Assembly (NCBI GenBank): GCA_030737875.1
Contig: CM060926.1
Coordinates: 160,839,579-160,903,578, forward strand
Direction: 5' to 3'
Length of the DNA stretch: 64,000 nt
DNA from: Allium sativum
Lineage: Eukaryota; Streptophyta; Magnoliopsida; Asparagales; Amaryllidaceae
The position numbers and the translations under genes were made by a program. This document shows, one piece after another, positions 49,557 to 61,304 of the stretch (positions are counted from its first letter, which is position 1; each line of letters begins with the position of its first letter). The notes under the pieces were generated by a model. The model did no database searches. It saw only the letters and a program-made list of their open reading frames with translations, and was not told where the DNA came from.

Positions 49557-49738
49557 CTAAAGAATCATAGCCACATAATTCAACACAATATGGGTATTAG
49601 CTGGATGGTTTAATTCTTCTCTTGGTCCATCCTGAGAGCTAAAGTTGTCAATAGGAACAATTAGCAAAGAGTCCGTGTTAACATTTGGTAAGCCATCGGG
49701 GCCATCTGATTCCAGTAATATTTTGTCAGTGGCCGCCG
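49557..49738 (-). pseudogene. Captured exon of a TatD-like metal-dependent nuclease/hydrolase
   Basis: The minus strand encodes TDKILLESDGPDGLPN, corresponding to the conserved R-x-L-L-E-T-D-(S/A)-P-D-A-L-P motif of TatD-family hydrolases (the Asp is a metal/active-site residue), then ELNHPANTHIVLNYVA, matching the L-N-H-P-A-N-I-x-x-V-L-x-Y-V-A segment of plant TatD proteins. An AG splice-acceptor dinucleotide precedes the exon at 49739-49740, with a pyrimidine-poor intron beyond. A TAG ends the frame at 49557, short of the expected C-terminal helix. I could not identify the upstream exons. It is a gene fragment carried by the transposon, unlikely to be functional. Confidence 0.6.
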
Positions 49739-49800
49739 CTTATAGTATTTTCTTTGATTTTCTTGATTTCATTTATGTAGGAAAAGTAAGCACCAAGTTT

Positions 49801-52122
49801 AGAAAATCCTAAAACCAATTATGCAGATCCCATATTTTTTTTAAGACAGAAGATAGCTTTATATTAAGCTATTAAAACTGAGTAATAACGTTAAAACAAT
49901 ATGCAATATACTATTTGTTTGTATTTATCATGCACACAAATTTACCTATCATTATATTATTCCTCTATAAATGCAATAGGATAATGGTAGTATAAACAAG
50001 TCATCCAAGAGTTTGCAAACTTCAAATATTCAGAAGTATCAAGTTAGGCATATAAATAAAAACAGGTAAACTGTATGCCCTGCTCCAGCCTCAAACTAAA
50101 TCATTACAACTTAATCACTGAGAGAGACAAATGATAATAAAGGACGTATACCTAGTTATGGTGAAAGAAATGACTGTGAATAGTATTCATTCATCACACA
50201 ACTCTTTGCTACTCCGGTTAAACAATGCTCCCCACATAGATAGACCAAGATTACAGTTTAATTAATGAATTTTAAACGTATATGCAGTTGAAGCAGTGTC
50301 GTCCCAAGGAAACCGTTGCCCAAGCCACAACTACATTTTGTTGCCCTTTCCTACAAAAAATTTAATTTTTCTTAATTGATATGGGAAAAATCATACTGCC
50401 AATACATTTTTTATAGCGTACTGTGGTCTTTCAGATTGGTTATGCTATGCATTATTACTGTTTTTCTGACTACCTCATTCTGTATGGCACTGCTTTATTC
50501 TTTTTGCTGCTAAAACACATAGGTTCATCTTCATACACATCCTTTTTAACAAATAAAGAGTGTGCTACCTGGTTCATTCTTTATGAATGTCTCATTTGTT
50601 TGGAGATGAAATTGTTTACACCATACTACCATTGTAGCCATCTTCTATTAGTAAATGTACCTTTTTTTTGCAAACAATATTTCATTTACTTATTCTCTGT
50701 ACTTATTACATCAAGTATGTATCGACGAAGAATCAATTTTTTTTAATCACTATAAGAAATGATCACATAAACTATTATTTTCCACTCATTTACTTATTTA
50801 TTATCAAGGACAGTAATTGGCTTTCATGGTCGGGTTGAAGTTTTATCTTCGTTTCTTGTAATACCCATTCCGATTGTTTTTGAACATTCTTTTATCACGA
50901 TGTACCAAGCACATAGCTTCTCAACAACGTAGTGTTCATGTATGATACATTGACCACTATAGTTGTAACGTTTTCTAAAACGAACGACTGCCTAATATAG
51001 CTTTCATTTCTTCATAAAGCTAAGTATTAGACATTACAGGATAGAGAATTCCAGGATAAGTCATGGCATGCCCTTTAATCTTTCAAAGAATGTGCCCTAA
51101 ACCCCATAGATCAGGCAACATATATTACTCACAAAATCACCGGTATAAACATACAGAAGTTTGAGACATAGCAGACAAATGCAAAGATGAACATGTTAAG
51201 TGTAAAGGCAACAGAGTACAAGACGGGCTAGATATATATGGGGACTCCACTGTTGAAAGTATAGAGTAGCAATAAAGTGAAATAAGGACATGAAAATCCG
51301 ATATGACAACCGAAAATAAGGACCAGACTATAACTGGAAAGGATAAAGCCAGACTATAAGAGGAAACCACCCTAAAAATATGTTCAATCCTTAATACAAA
51401 TCATTTATGAAGCGTAGGAAAGGACAAGCTGATGATATGCAATATTGTGAAGTCAAGTGAAATAATCATTTTTCTAACTTAAAGAATGAAATTGCTGTTA
51501 AATTTTTCAACAACTCATCTACAAATTGATGTTTGGATCGAATTAGTTGCGGATTGACCCGGATCGATGGATAGAATTCAGATTGAATCATAAGAGGAGC
51601 TGCAGCTGCAGATCGACCGAGAAGAAGACCGACAGGCTATTGGTGATTAAGGATTGATGGAGTTTGCCACTTGGAGAAGATTGAAAATTTTGGAAGGAGA
51701 AACTGCTACGGCCTGCGGATTGGATGTGCGGATCCAAGCAGTCGTAGGTTGGATGGAGTTTGCTAAAGGGATATAATGGATCTCATTGAATATTGAAAAG
51801 TAGGAGGAGGAGGTAGGGGACTTGGATCTGAGAATAGTGAATTCTGTACGTGTAAGATGAAAATTTGGCGTTTGGAGTCAAAAAATTTCAGTGATGGAGC
51901 CAAAAGTATTGTATTGGAGCCAAATGAAAGTCGGTTTACATCTTTAAATTATTTTAAATAGCCAACAAAATGAGTATTAAGATTGAAACATAATATTTAT
52001 ATTTTTCAAATGCATCAAAAGTCTAGCAAAGTGATTAGTTAAAACTTGTGTGTTTGGTTAATGCGTCAAACGTGCTTCTACGTTTTAGAAAATTTCAAAT
52101 TTTTTGAAATATAAAATATAAA
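49801..52122. other. Interior of outer CACTA, unrecognised sequence
   Basis: This is AT-rich sequence without a supported gene. It may include introns or untranslated parts of captured genes. A 13-base motif GGATGGAGTTTGC occurs twice (about 51657 and 51751) in a GC-richer patch at 51590-51860. The open frames 50423-50746 and 51137-51370 have no recognisable motif. Confidence 0.4.
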
Positions 52123-52131
52123 TATTAATTA
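52123..52131. repeat. 9-bp target duplication of Mutator-like MITE, left
   Basis: TATTAATTA is repeated exactly at 52903-52911. AT-rich surroundings make chance a possibility, but the inverted repeats start directly inside it. Confidence 0.6.
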
Positions 52132-52902
52132 GGGTGCGTTTTTTATAGGTCCCTATTAAGTTTCAAAATTAGGCTCACATTCGCTCGTAGTTTATAATAC
52201 AAACCCGCCCCCTATTTTTGAATTGCTGCTTCCTTGTTTTGTGGATTCGCTCCTACTTTTGTGCCAATGCCTCCATCTTTTTTTCACTTCGCCTCCTTAA
52301 TTTTTGGCCAGAAAAATATGCGGCTACCATTAAAAAATAATAATCTAAAATCATAAAATAATTCCAGAAGTCCACGCCAATCAAAAAAAAAGTTGTATAC
52401 ATATATGCAACTATATATAAAGGAAATTCAGCTAACGTTTTTGCTTGTAGATATGTTGCACGTATGTGTGCAAGTTTTCGGATTATTTGCACAGTTGAAT
52501 GCAAATAAAAATGAACTGAGTTTCACGGTTATGAATTAGTGCACATTTTCATGCAAGAATGATGCAATACGTGCACAAAAATATGCAAAAAAATCAAATG
52601 CGGATGAAACACTGGAATACATGCACATATATATGCAGAAAATTGGAATTCGTGCATAACTTTATGCATTTAACTACATTTATCGTTGTTTTTTTGCTTT
52701 TTTTTGCGTGTTTTTTGAGTTTTTTTTTAGCATTTTTTTGTCGAGTGCATAATTTTTTTAAATAATAATTTTCGTATTTTTTATATTTTTTTATTCATTT
52801 TTTTCTCTACTTTTGAAAATTAGGGACTTAATTTATAATAAGTTTATGACCGGATGTGAGCCCAATTAAGTTTGCTTTTAGGGATGTGTGCCTAATTTTC
52901 AC
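52132..52902. mobile_element. Mutator-like MITE (771 bp)
   Basis: Imperfect terminal inverted repeats of roughly 100 bases include the shared blocks AATTAGG, GGCTCACATYCG and TTATAATA/AAGTCCCTA. The 9-base flanks fit Mutator-type insertion. The core carries spaced motifs such as GTGCACAAAAATATGCA, ATGCACATATATATGCA and GTGCATAACTTTATGCA about 40-50 bases apart (52540-52670). No transposase frame is present. Confidence 0.62.
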
Positions 52903-52911
52903 TATTAATTA

Positions 52912-53387
52912 TATTTATTAATTACCAAATACAAAATAAAAAATATAACTTGTTAATTATTAATATTAATAACTTATCGACTAATAATTATTAAATATTA
53001 GTCTTAATTATTAATTATTTGACATAAATTATTAGAAAGCAATTATTAACATCTTTTGTCAATCATTTATTATCAGTTGTTACTTATTACTTGTTAATTT
53101 TATTTGAATATTAATTATTAAGTACTAATTGTTATAAGCATACTATTAATTATTAATCATTACTTATTACTTCTTAGTTGTAAACAAATATTAATTATTA
53201 ATAGTTCGACTGTAATAACTTATTGTTATACTAATTATATTAATTAACTTTTAAATGTAATTAAAAAATATATAGTTAATTAATATACAGGGCAACATTC
53301 ATATCCAATATAGTTGTAATTATTTAACAATAATATTTAATATTAATTATCAATTATATATATTAATTATAAAATATAGTTAATAAA
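52912..53387. other. Extremely AT-rich tract of outer CACTA
   Basis: The sequence is built almost entirely from TTAATTATTAAT-like words. I see nothing else in it. The matching tract 58034-58735 lies on the other side of the inner CACTA. Confidence 0.6.
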
Positions 53388-53390
53388 TAT
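53388..53390. repeat. Target-site duplication of inner CACTA, left
   Basis: TAT is repeated at 58031-58033. Confidence 0.82.
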
Positions 53391-53410
53391 CACTACAAGA
53401 AAAATACTCT

Positions 53411-53730
53411 ATTGCAACTAGCTATTTGCAACAGGCAACAAAAGACAGTTGCAGTAAATGACATTTAGCAACGGACCTATTATTGCACTTGCAATAGATA
53501 AGATTTAGCAACAGGCATTTTCTTTCTGTTACGAAAAACATATTTTTAGCAACTGCGCTTCTCTTCCTGTTGCAAATACATACTTTTAGCAACTGTGCTT
53601 CCATAACAGTTGCAACAAACATATTATTTGCAACGGCGCTTCCAAGCCAGTTGCGAATAAATATATTTAGCAACTGTTTTCGCCTGTTGCAATAACTGTA
53701 TTTTCTACAACTGGTAAAGCCAGTTGCGAA
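53411..53730. repeat. Left subterminal repeats, inner CACTA
   Basis: About a dozen units such as TTTAGCAACTG, GCAACAGGC and CCAGTTGCGAA occur in both orientations. Confidence 0.8.
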
Positions 53731-54353
53731 AAAATATAATAAAAATAAGTGTAAGCTTTTAATGATTAACTTTTAATAATTACTGTTTAATGATTAACTA
53801 CTAATAATTATACAATAATTAAGACTAATATTTAACAATTATTAATTAATAATAAAATTTAGGTATTGTAAAGTGATATTTATAACTGATAATTAAATAA
53901 TAATAATTAATAATTAACAAATAATAATAAATAACATCTAAAAAATAATAAAATAAATAAATAATTATTAAATAATAATAAATTAATTGTAAAAAACTAA
54001 TGAATAATAATTAATAATTAATTTGAAATATGAATATGTTTAAATATTAAATAAGTAATAGATAATTAAATAATTAAATAATTCATAAATTCATAATAAA
54101 TAATTACTACTAAATTCAAAAGTACGAAGTAATAGGTAATATTTAGTTAGGTTTCGATAATTTTTCTTTGAATGGCGTGGGTACCACCAGAATATAAATT
54201 TAAATAGAAACAAAAATCCAATCGTAAATAAAGAATAAAACAAAATTAGTTGATAATGAGTGAAAAATAGTCCTTTATTCGATCGTAAATAAAGAATATA
54301 ACATCTAAATGGAAAAAGGTAAATGCTAGTAGGTTACATGATACTAATTTCAT

Positions 54354-55185
54354 GGTTCAAAACATTAATGTTGTCATTAACACCATTCTTTCGCACATTA
54401 ATTATATGAATAATATATTATATATAAGTTGTAGAAGACCGATTAACTTTCTTTGACTTACACACGGAGCAGAGCGACAGATTTGGGTTATATAGGTAAT
54501 ATATAAAGAAAATGATATGTATATATAGTAATAAAATAAATGGCAGATTACACAAATTGAATACTTCAAATTAAACATTTAATTCCCTGAATTGTCCATT
54601 ACAAACAAAAGGAATGACGTTACTTTGTATTAGTGGCATGCTTTGAACATTAAAGGTATTATTGATATCATGCTTTCCTATATTATGTAAATGAGTTACA
54701 AAGAGGGCATGGGGTGATTTGCTTCCAAGCCACATCCTTATTTACTGCCTGAAGCGTGCCATAACTGATGGTTCAAAACATTAATGCTGTCATTAACACC
54801 ATTCTTTCGCACATTAATTATATGAATAATATATTATATATAAGTTGTAGAAGACCGATTAACTTTCTTTGATTTACACATGGAGCAGAGCGACATATTT
54901 GGGTTATATAGATAATATATAAAGAAAATGATATGTATATATAGTAATAAAATAAATGGCAGATTACACAAATTGAATACTTCAAATTAAACATTTAATT
55001 CCTTGAATTGTCTATTACAAAGAAAAGGAATGACGTTACTTTGTATTAGTGGCATGCTTTGAACATTAAAGGTATTATTGATATCATGCTTTCCTATATT
55101 ATGTAAATGAATTACAAAGAGGGCATGGGGTGATTTTCTTGCAAGCCACATCCTTATTTGCTTCCTGAAGCATGCCATAATTGAT
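54354..55185. repeat. 416-bp tandem duplication in inner CACTA
   Basis: Copy 1 (54354-54769) and copy 2 (54770-55185) both begin GGTTCAAAACATTAATG and end GCCATAAYTGAT. They differ at only some 15-20 positions by eye and contain no supported gene. Confidence 0.88.
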
Positions 55186-55527
55186 GAGGAAAATCAAATT
55201 AAAAGTTCAAAAGAAAAACAAATCAAAACAAAGTGCCAAAATAATCGACATTAATTTAAAGGAAGTTAAAATTTTGGCGTCAGCTAATTAAAATTAGGCG
55301 GCATTAATTTAAATTTTGGCTCGAAGTGCCAAAATAATCGGCATTAATCCAAATATCTTAATCGTCGCTATTTCTCCCCAATTCGGTAAAACAAAGTTTC
55401 TCCCTCCGGATCCAAATCCGTATGCCAGTTCTACTTCTTCCCAAATCCGAAAATTTGCCTTCTTAGTCTCAGATCTAAATACATACGCTCTTCTTCTATT
55501 TGGAGAAGACGGCCGTCGATAGATCTG

Positions 55528-55735
55528 ATGAAAACAAGGAACTCCATGCCTCGCTCTGATTCCGTTTTCTTCCCAATGCCTCGCTCTGATTCCGCAACGA
55601 TAGATCTGCAGGTGTTGAAAAGAGTACCTGAAGATGCGGAAAAGTCAAAATCGAGTGTGGAAATGAACTCCATGAATTCGTCAGGGCAAGCGTCGTTGTT
55701 TTTGAGCTCAAGCACCTCAAAGAACTCTTCTGTAA
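55528..55735 (+). other. Exon-like open segment in inner CACTA
   Basis: An open frame of about 69 codons begins with a duplicated MPRSDS motif (55546 and 55576) and reads on through QVLKRVPEDAEKSKS to a GTAAG splice-donor-like site at 55734. A later segment, about 57108-57208, is open (LKLRNERRLIDIHLLNVVAK) and bounded by AG and GTAAG. Together they look like exons of a spliced transcript, possibly captured host sequence. I do not recognise the protein, and the direction is uncertain because the opposite strand is also open. Confidence 0.3.
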
Positions 55736-57107
55736 GTTCCGTATGTTGGTCTCTTATGCTTCTAGTTCTCTCACATGTGACTGATTTTCAGCAAACGAGG
55801 GCTTAGGGAGTTTTTGGTGTTAGGTAGCATGGTTCTTTTGGTTTTGTTGTGAGTATTTTAGTCGTTTGGTTTTGCGTCTTTGATATAGTTATGGGTTTCT
55901 GAATGCGGTTTGTTCCGATTCTGTTTTCCTCTGGTTTGAGTGGTGTATTTATTTTGGGGACGGTTAGTGTTATGTTTCTTGTTGGTTCAATTACATAGCA
56001 AAACATATCTATTTAAGCATAGCTCTGTCCAGGCTGTGTTTTGGGGTGACGCTTCCCTTTGTATCGCTTCCATCTTCTCTCGAGTCTCTGTCTATATGCT
56101 AGTTTTATTTGTGTCGGCCATTGCAATGGTTGCTTTCTATTTTGCTATAGGCACTTAATTGGGTTATGTTACTTCGTTCCTTGATGGAAATGCTATGTCT
56201 GCTGTCTGCTGATCAGAGTTTTATTGGTTCGCAGTATCTAGTTTTTTCATAGAGTTGTTTCTTTGCGAATTGTTCCAGGTCAAATTAATATGTATTGCAG
56301 CATACTCTCTTGTCTTGTTGGTTTCATGTCATAAACCTTTGCTATGTTTCTTGGCATTTATCTTCTCGGGCTTGGGGTTATGTCTTGCTGTAACTTCCGT
56401 ATGTTGGTCTCTTATGTAAGTTTCGTATGTTGGTCTCCTATGCTTCTAATTTTTTCAGGGCTAAAGATGGAACTCTAATGAAAACAAGGAACACATAGAA
56501 GCTTTCAGCGTTTGGTATGGAGGCAGCGAGTATGGAAATTCCTCTATTCGGTTGTTGGTTCACAATTCTTCATTTATCGGTTTGTTTTCTAACATATTTC
56601 AAGATTCTTGTTGTTGTGTACTTTCGATTTACTTCTATGCTTTTATTGAAATAGAATTATGTGTTATCGAGAAAGAAAATCGATGATAATAAATCATTGA
56701 CCATCTTCTTTTATTAACTAAGAACATTATATAGTTTGGATGGGAAAGAATGGGATGATTCCTTTTCATAATTAAGGAGAAATCAATTGTGTTGCTTTAA
56801 TTTGGTTTGAATTTGTGCTGCTGATATGAGTTCAGTGCTTTGACTGTCATCCTGATGAGAAACAATATAAATTAAAGTGCAGTTTGATATTAAATAAATT
56901 ATGCCTTTAGATTTGCAACAGAAGAACATAACAAGAGAAGAATCCAGAGATGGTAATAAAGAGAGAAGATAAGGTTGGTTTCTGTTTTTCGCTGTGTATC
57001 TACTAACATGTACATTCACTTCTTTAGTTCTAATTTTCCTTTATTTGCTAATTTTCTATAATATTCCTGTATTTTCTAATATTGATTTAAATGTTTTGTT
57101 ATAGGTT

Positions 57108-57211
57108 CTGCACTTTCTTTGAAATTGAGAAATGAAAGAAGACTGATAGATATTCATCTACTCAACGTAGTTGCTAAGAGGATGAATGTTGATGTTATAT
57201 GCATGGGTAAG
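57108..57211 (+). other. Second exon-like segment in inner CACTA
   Basis: An AG acceptor-like site (TATAG before GTTCTGCACTTTC) and a GTAAG donor-like site (57209) bound an open frame of about 34 codons of ordinary amino-acid composition. No family is recognised. Confidence 0.28.
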
Positions 57212-57825
57212 TGTTTACAACAAAAAAAATGAACTGATGTTAAATTGTTGATTAAATTTTGGATGCACCCACCGTTATCAAATAAAGAGTTTACTCATGC
57301 ATTTATTTGTCTCCTAATATGCTACGTTATTTTAGTTCTTCGTCCAAATATTTTATTTTTGTAGTATAAACTTTGTTTGCTGACATGTTACTACATCACA
57401 TGTTGTAGGGAAAAAATGTCAAGAGATTACTCAAAGAGTTTGTTGGAATGACATACATATTCCTGGATAGGCATGTACATGTTCATGATTGACATCAAAC
57501 TTGGAGCATGAACTGCATATTTATTGTAGTAAATTGATGATATTTATTCTCCTGTTATAGTATATGTATGATAGAGTAGAAATATGATTAGAAAATATTC
57601 TATTTGAAAAAAAATGTGTTGTGTGAGAGAAGAAATTGTTATACATGAGTGGTGTATGAAAACTGTAGAAATTTTTGTTGTAATTATTTGTACTTTTAAA
57701 ACTTTGTTAAAATAAAAATTTTATTTGTTTATTTTATTTTGTGATATACACTATTACTAAAACGAATACATTTAATATGTAATATCTATAAGCTGTTAAT
57801 TTTTTTTTTTAATTTATGGATCTAT

Positions 57826-58020
57826 TGCAACATGCATATACTGTTGCAAAATGATCTGTTGCAACAGCAAAAGCCTGTTGCAAAAAAGTATACCGCAACA
57901 TCTTATTGCAACAGGCAAAAAATGTTGCGGACTTTTAGCAACTTCGGCTATACCAACAGGTGCAGGCCTGTTGCAATAGGTCTACTGCAACAGATATCGC
58001 CTGTTGCGAAAAGTGTTTTT
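57826..58020. repeat. Right subterminal repeats, inner CACTA
   Basis: Units include TATTGCAAC, CTGTTGCAA, TTGCAACAGG and GCCTGTTGCGAAA. They match the left array. Confidence 0.8.
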
Positions 58021-58033
58021 TGTTGTAGTGTAT

Positions 58034-58735
58034 CAACTTAATTTATTAATTACTAATAGTTAATTATAATAAATAATATAATTATTAAATATTAATATAA
58101 GTAATTATTAATGACTAATATAATATTATTATTTATTAAATATTAATAAATAATATCATTATAATTAATTATTTTATTGTTTATTAAATATTAGTGTGAT
58201 TAATTATTAAATATTAAATAATATTAAAATTAATATAATTATTTATTAATGATTAATATAATATTTTTAACAATTAATTATTAAATATAGTATATAATAT
58301 AATATTATTAATGGCTGGTAATTAGTAATAAAATATTATAATTAATAATTAGTAACATGTAATTAATATAATATTAATAAATGTTAATAAATAACAAATA
58401 TTAATTTTAAGAAAACATTGTAATCATTATTTATTAATTATCGAAAATTGGCAATAGACGTTTATTACAGTAGGGATTTTATGATTATTGTATAATTGGT
58501 AAAGTTAATTACTCGATATTACTTATTAATAGTAAAAATAAACCTGTCGGAATATTGATTATATATAATATTTAGTAATTAGTGATTATTTATCAATAGT
58601 CATTAATTATAATAAATTATGAATGATTAATACAATATTATTAATGACTAATCGTTAAATAATAATAAATAATATAATATTGTTAGTGATTCGTAATTAG
58701 TAATATATTATTATAATTAGTAGTTAGTAATAATT
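58034..58735. other. Extremely AT-rich tract of outer CACTA, right part
   Basis: This is made of TTAATTATTAAATATTAAT-like words with no gene or clear repeat period. Confidence 0.6.
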
Positions 58736-58737
58736 TT

Positions 58738-59075
58738 TTGACCGTTGTAAAAAAGACATCTATTACAACTGACATTTGTGAACGTTGTAAAATTGACTTC
58801 TATTACAACGGACATGAAATGACCGTTGTAATAGAACTCTCTTACAACATGCAGTTTTTACCAGTTGTAAAAAGAGCGTTATAAAGGATATTTATTACAA
58901 CGGTCAAGAAAAACTGTTGTAATAGTATTTTGTTACAACGGGCAGTCTTTGCTCATTGTAAAAGGGTGTTGAACAAGCATCTATTACAACAGTCCAGAAT
59001 ATGACCATTGTAATATCATTCTATTACAACGGGCAGCCGTTGCCCGTTGTAAAATGGACGTTGTAATAGGGTATT
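58738..59075. repeat. Right subterminal repeats, outer CACTA
   Basis: About fifteen units of CCGTTGTAATAG/CTATTACAACGG type occur in alternating orientation, matching the left array of the outer element. Confidence 0.82.
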
Positions 59076-59090
59076 TTTGTTGTAGTGTTA

Positions 59091-59866
59091 AATTAAAAGC
59101 TTGTTTAATTTAATTAAACAAAATCGCTTCAGTGACAAAAGGAAATCAATGTGAGTAACTCACTCAGTTTGTCTGACTTATATTTTATATAAGTTTTATT
59201 CAATATTTGTGTGTTATGGTTGTTTATTGTTGGATGATTGCTGAATATATATTGAATGAACTGATTAAATTAAACGTTATTTAAATTAATTAAAATCAAT
59301 CGTTATTTTCAACGATTGTTACCAATTGACATAACTTATCTTATTGGTTATGTTTATAATAATATAAACATATTAAATTAAAGGATGGATGCTTGGATGG
59401 TTGTTGTTGATTGATTATTGTCAGTTGAACCTACCATTTCCACTTATCAAAGCAGATAACGATAATTATATTGTCATATTGAATGGATGATTTTATTTGA
59501 GGTAACCTATTTGGATGCAGGGAAAGACATGTTGGAGGGATCTAACGGGATTCCTCACTTGTATTGGTAATATTTATCATATATGTTGAATATTTTTGAT
59601 TGGATGTTAAATTGGATGAAGTAAATCCATATTTCATGGATTGGTATTTAGCAGTAGTTTGGCCCTTTAGTACCATTAATAAAATAAGGAATTTTTTGGA
59701 ATCGATTATAAACTATGTCTGAAATATTTTTCAGATTTATACTTTCTGAGACGTTGATTGCCATCAAGCAAATCGACGTAGTTTAAGTTATAAAATTCAT
59801 TTTATAACTAAAGTAAGATTTTCAATTTTAATTTTATAAGTTATATTAAAATAGAAGTTTTATAAG
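59091..59866 (+). mobile_element. LTR E, third fragment
   Basis: The old LTR resumes after the outer CACTA. AATCAATGTGAGTAACTCACTC and GGATGCAGGGAAAGACATGTTGGAGGGAT correspond to B at 9220-9245 and 9435-9460. It ends where a D-type LTR starts at 59867. No gene. Confidence 0.6.
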
Positions 59867-59906
59867 TGTAACAACCTGGAATTTCTGAACCAATTTAAAA
59901 TTTTCA
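59867..59906 (+). mobile_element. LTR H: isolated first 40 bases of a D-type LTR
   Basis: TGTAACAACCTGGAATTTCTGAACC... ends after 40 bases, and a second LTR start, TGTAACAACCTGGAAAATCAGGACC, follows immediately. Either LTR F inserted 40 bases into LTR H or the LTR head was duplicated in tandem. Confidence 0.6.
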
Positions 59907-60519
59907 TGTAACAACCTGGAAAATCAGGACCAATTTAAAATTTTTATTTTAAGGAATTTTGTTAGAAAATGTGCCAAAATTTAAAAATTCCATTTCTTAA
60001 TAATATAAAAGCTATTAAAAATAGTCATTTTACAAACGACCTCCATTTTCGACGAAACCATTTTCGTTAGATCCGGAATGTCAAATTATTGCTAAATTTA
60101 ATTTTCCATAATTTTTGGAATTAATATGTGAGCGTGGTAAATTAAACTATGTTAGATAATTCCTATTGAATTTGATCGACCGTTAAAAGGGTCATTTTTC
60201 AAACGGTCTTCAAATTCGACGTAATTAATTTGGTTAGGACCGTATCGTCAAAACATTGCTAGATTTATTTTTCGGGAATTTTTGGAGTCCGTATGTGGCC
60301 TCGGTAAATTTAAATGTACGACCGAATTAAATAATTAAATGATTTATATATTAATTTGAAGAAAACAAGCTGAAAATGACCGAATGGGCTGACGAGACCT
60401 AGCCTATTGTGTCCGAAACGGGGATATTGGCTAGGGGCAACTCTTGTTGGGCTGAATTTGGAGCTAATAAGGGTTAACGGGCTTTAACTAATAATTAAGA
60501 GATTTAAATATTATTTTAT

Positions 60520-60529
60520 TATAAATACA
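60520..60529 (+). promoter_or_regulatory. TATA box in LTR F
   Basis: TATAAATACACAAGAC lies about 610 bases into the LTR and downstream of the two U3 modules. Confidence 0.5.
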
Positions 60530-61304
60530 CAAGACAAATGAAACCCGAATCTATTACAAGCCACCGCCCCTTTCTGTTAATGGCCAGAATTGCTCCTCCC
60601 TTCAACCATTAATTTCTCTTGATCCATACTATAAAATTCCCTCCTTCTTTTGACATTATTCTAGTGGTCCTCCTCCTCTTCAAATCCATACGGATTACAT
60701 CACCTGAAACTAAGTCGTTCGATCGAATTTGCACCCCGAAGTTCCATCGTTAAAATTTCTGCCACACCCCCTATCCCGATCGCGCGCCGCCGCGTGGGGC
60801 CCCCTGGTGCGTCTTCCTCTCTCCTTCGACGCAGTGGTGTCGGATCGTCGCGAAACTAAGTGGTTGTATCAAAAACTCAAAAGCTAAGTTCAAACCAAAG
60901 GAGGAAGTCGACGGCCTGTGTTCTGATAAAAGAAGAGGGGTATTGTCTATTTTAAAATTATTTAATTAATTAATTTAAAATGTTATTTACACAAATAAAT
61001 TCATATCTTATTCGTATGAATACAGAATTGAACAATTTTAGAATCGTTGGGATCGTAAATTTGGGATCTACATTTCAGGTTAGACTAGAAGGAATTTGGA
61101 GCAAATCAGAATTTGGAGAAATTCAATTCTGAATTGTACAGAGTTTGAAGCACTGTGAAAATTCTATTTTTTTTAAATAATTAGAATTAAATATTTATGT
61201 TGTGTTTAGAAATCTCTACCAATCCGCTGTTAAATTCAATTTGTTGTTATACGTGATTTGATTTGGGTTGATTGATGTTATTATGTTGATCTGTTGAATT
61301 GATG

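Larger units (their letters stand above)
53391..58030. mobile_element. Inner CACTA DNA transposon (4640 bp), non-autonomous
   Basis: The left end CACTACAAGAAAAATA and the right end TTTTTTGTTGTAGTG are inverted repeats, flanked by TAT duplications. Subterminal arrays at 53411-53730 and 57826-58020 use GTTGCAACAGG-type units, different from the outer element. The interior contains a 416-bp tandem duplication and an exon-like stretch. No transposase motif was found. Confidence 0.88.
49013..59087. mobile_element. Outer CACTA (EnSpm/CMC) DNA transposon, non-autonomous
   Basis: The 10,075-bp element starts CACTACAACAAAATA and ends TATTTTTGTTGTAGTG, inverted repeats of about 15 bases with the CACTA core, flanked by TTA duplications. 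Dense subterminal repeats occupy both ends (49030-49300 and 58738-59075). I find no TNPD-type transposase or TNPA-like frame, so it depends on another element. The interior holds a captured host gene fragment, a Mutator-like MITE and a second CACTA. It is inserted in LTR E, which resumes at 59091. Confidence 0.9.

Noticed and set aside
51020..51120. Minus-strand stretch DLWGLGHIL reminiscent of a kinase subdomain
   Set aside because: It is too short, is followed by stops, and has no other kinase motif nearby.
55431..55715. Minus-strand frame with weak resemblance to the start of plant histidine phosphotransfer proteins
   Set aside because: Only a few scattered residues fit, the conserved histidine region is absent, and no second exon fits.
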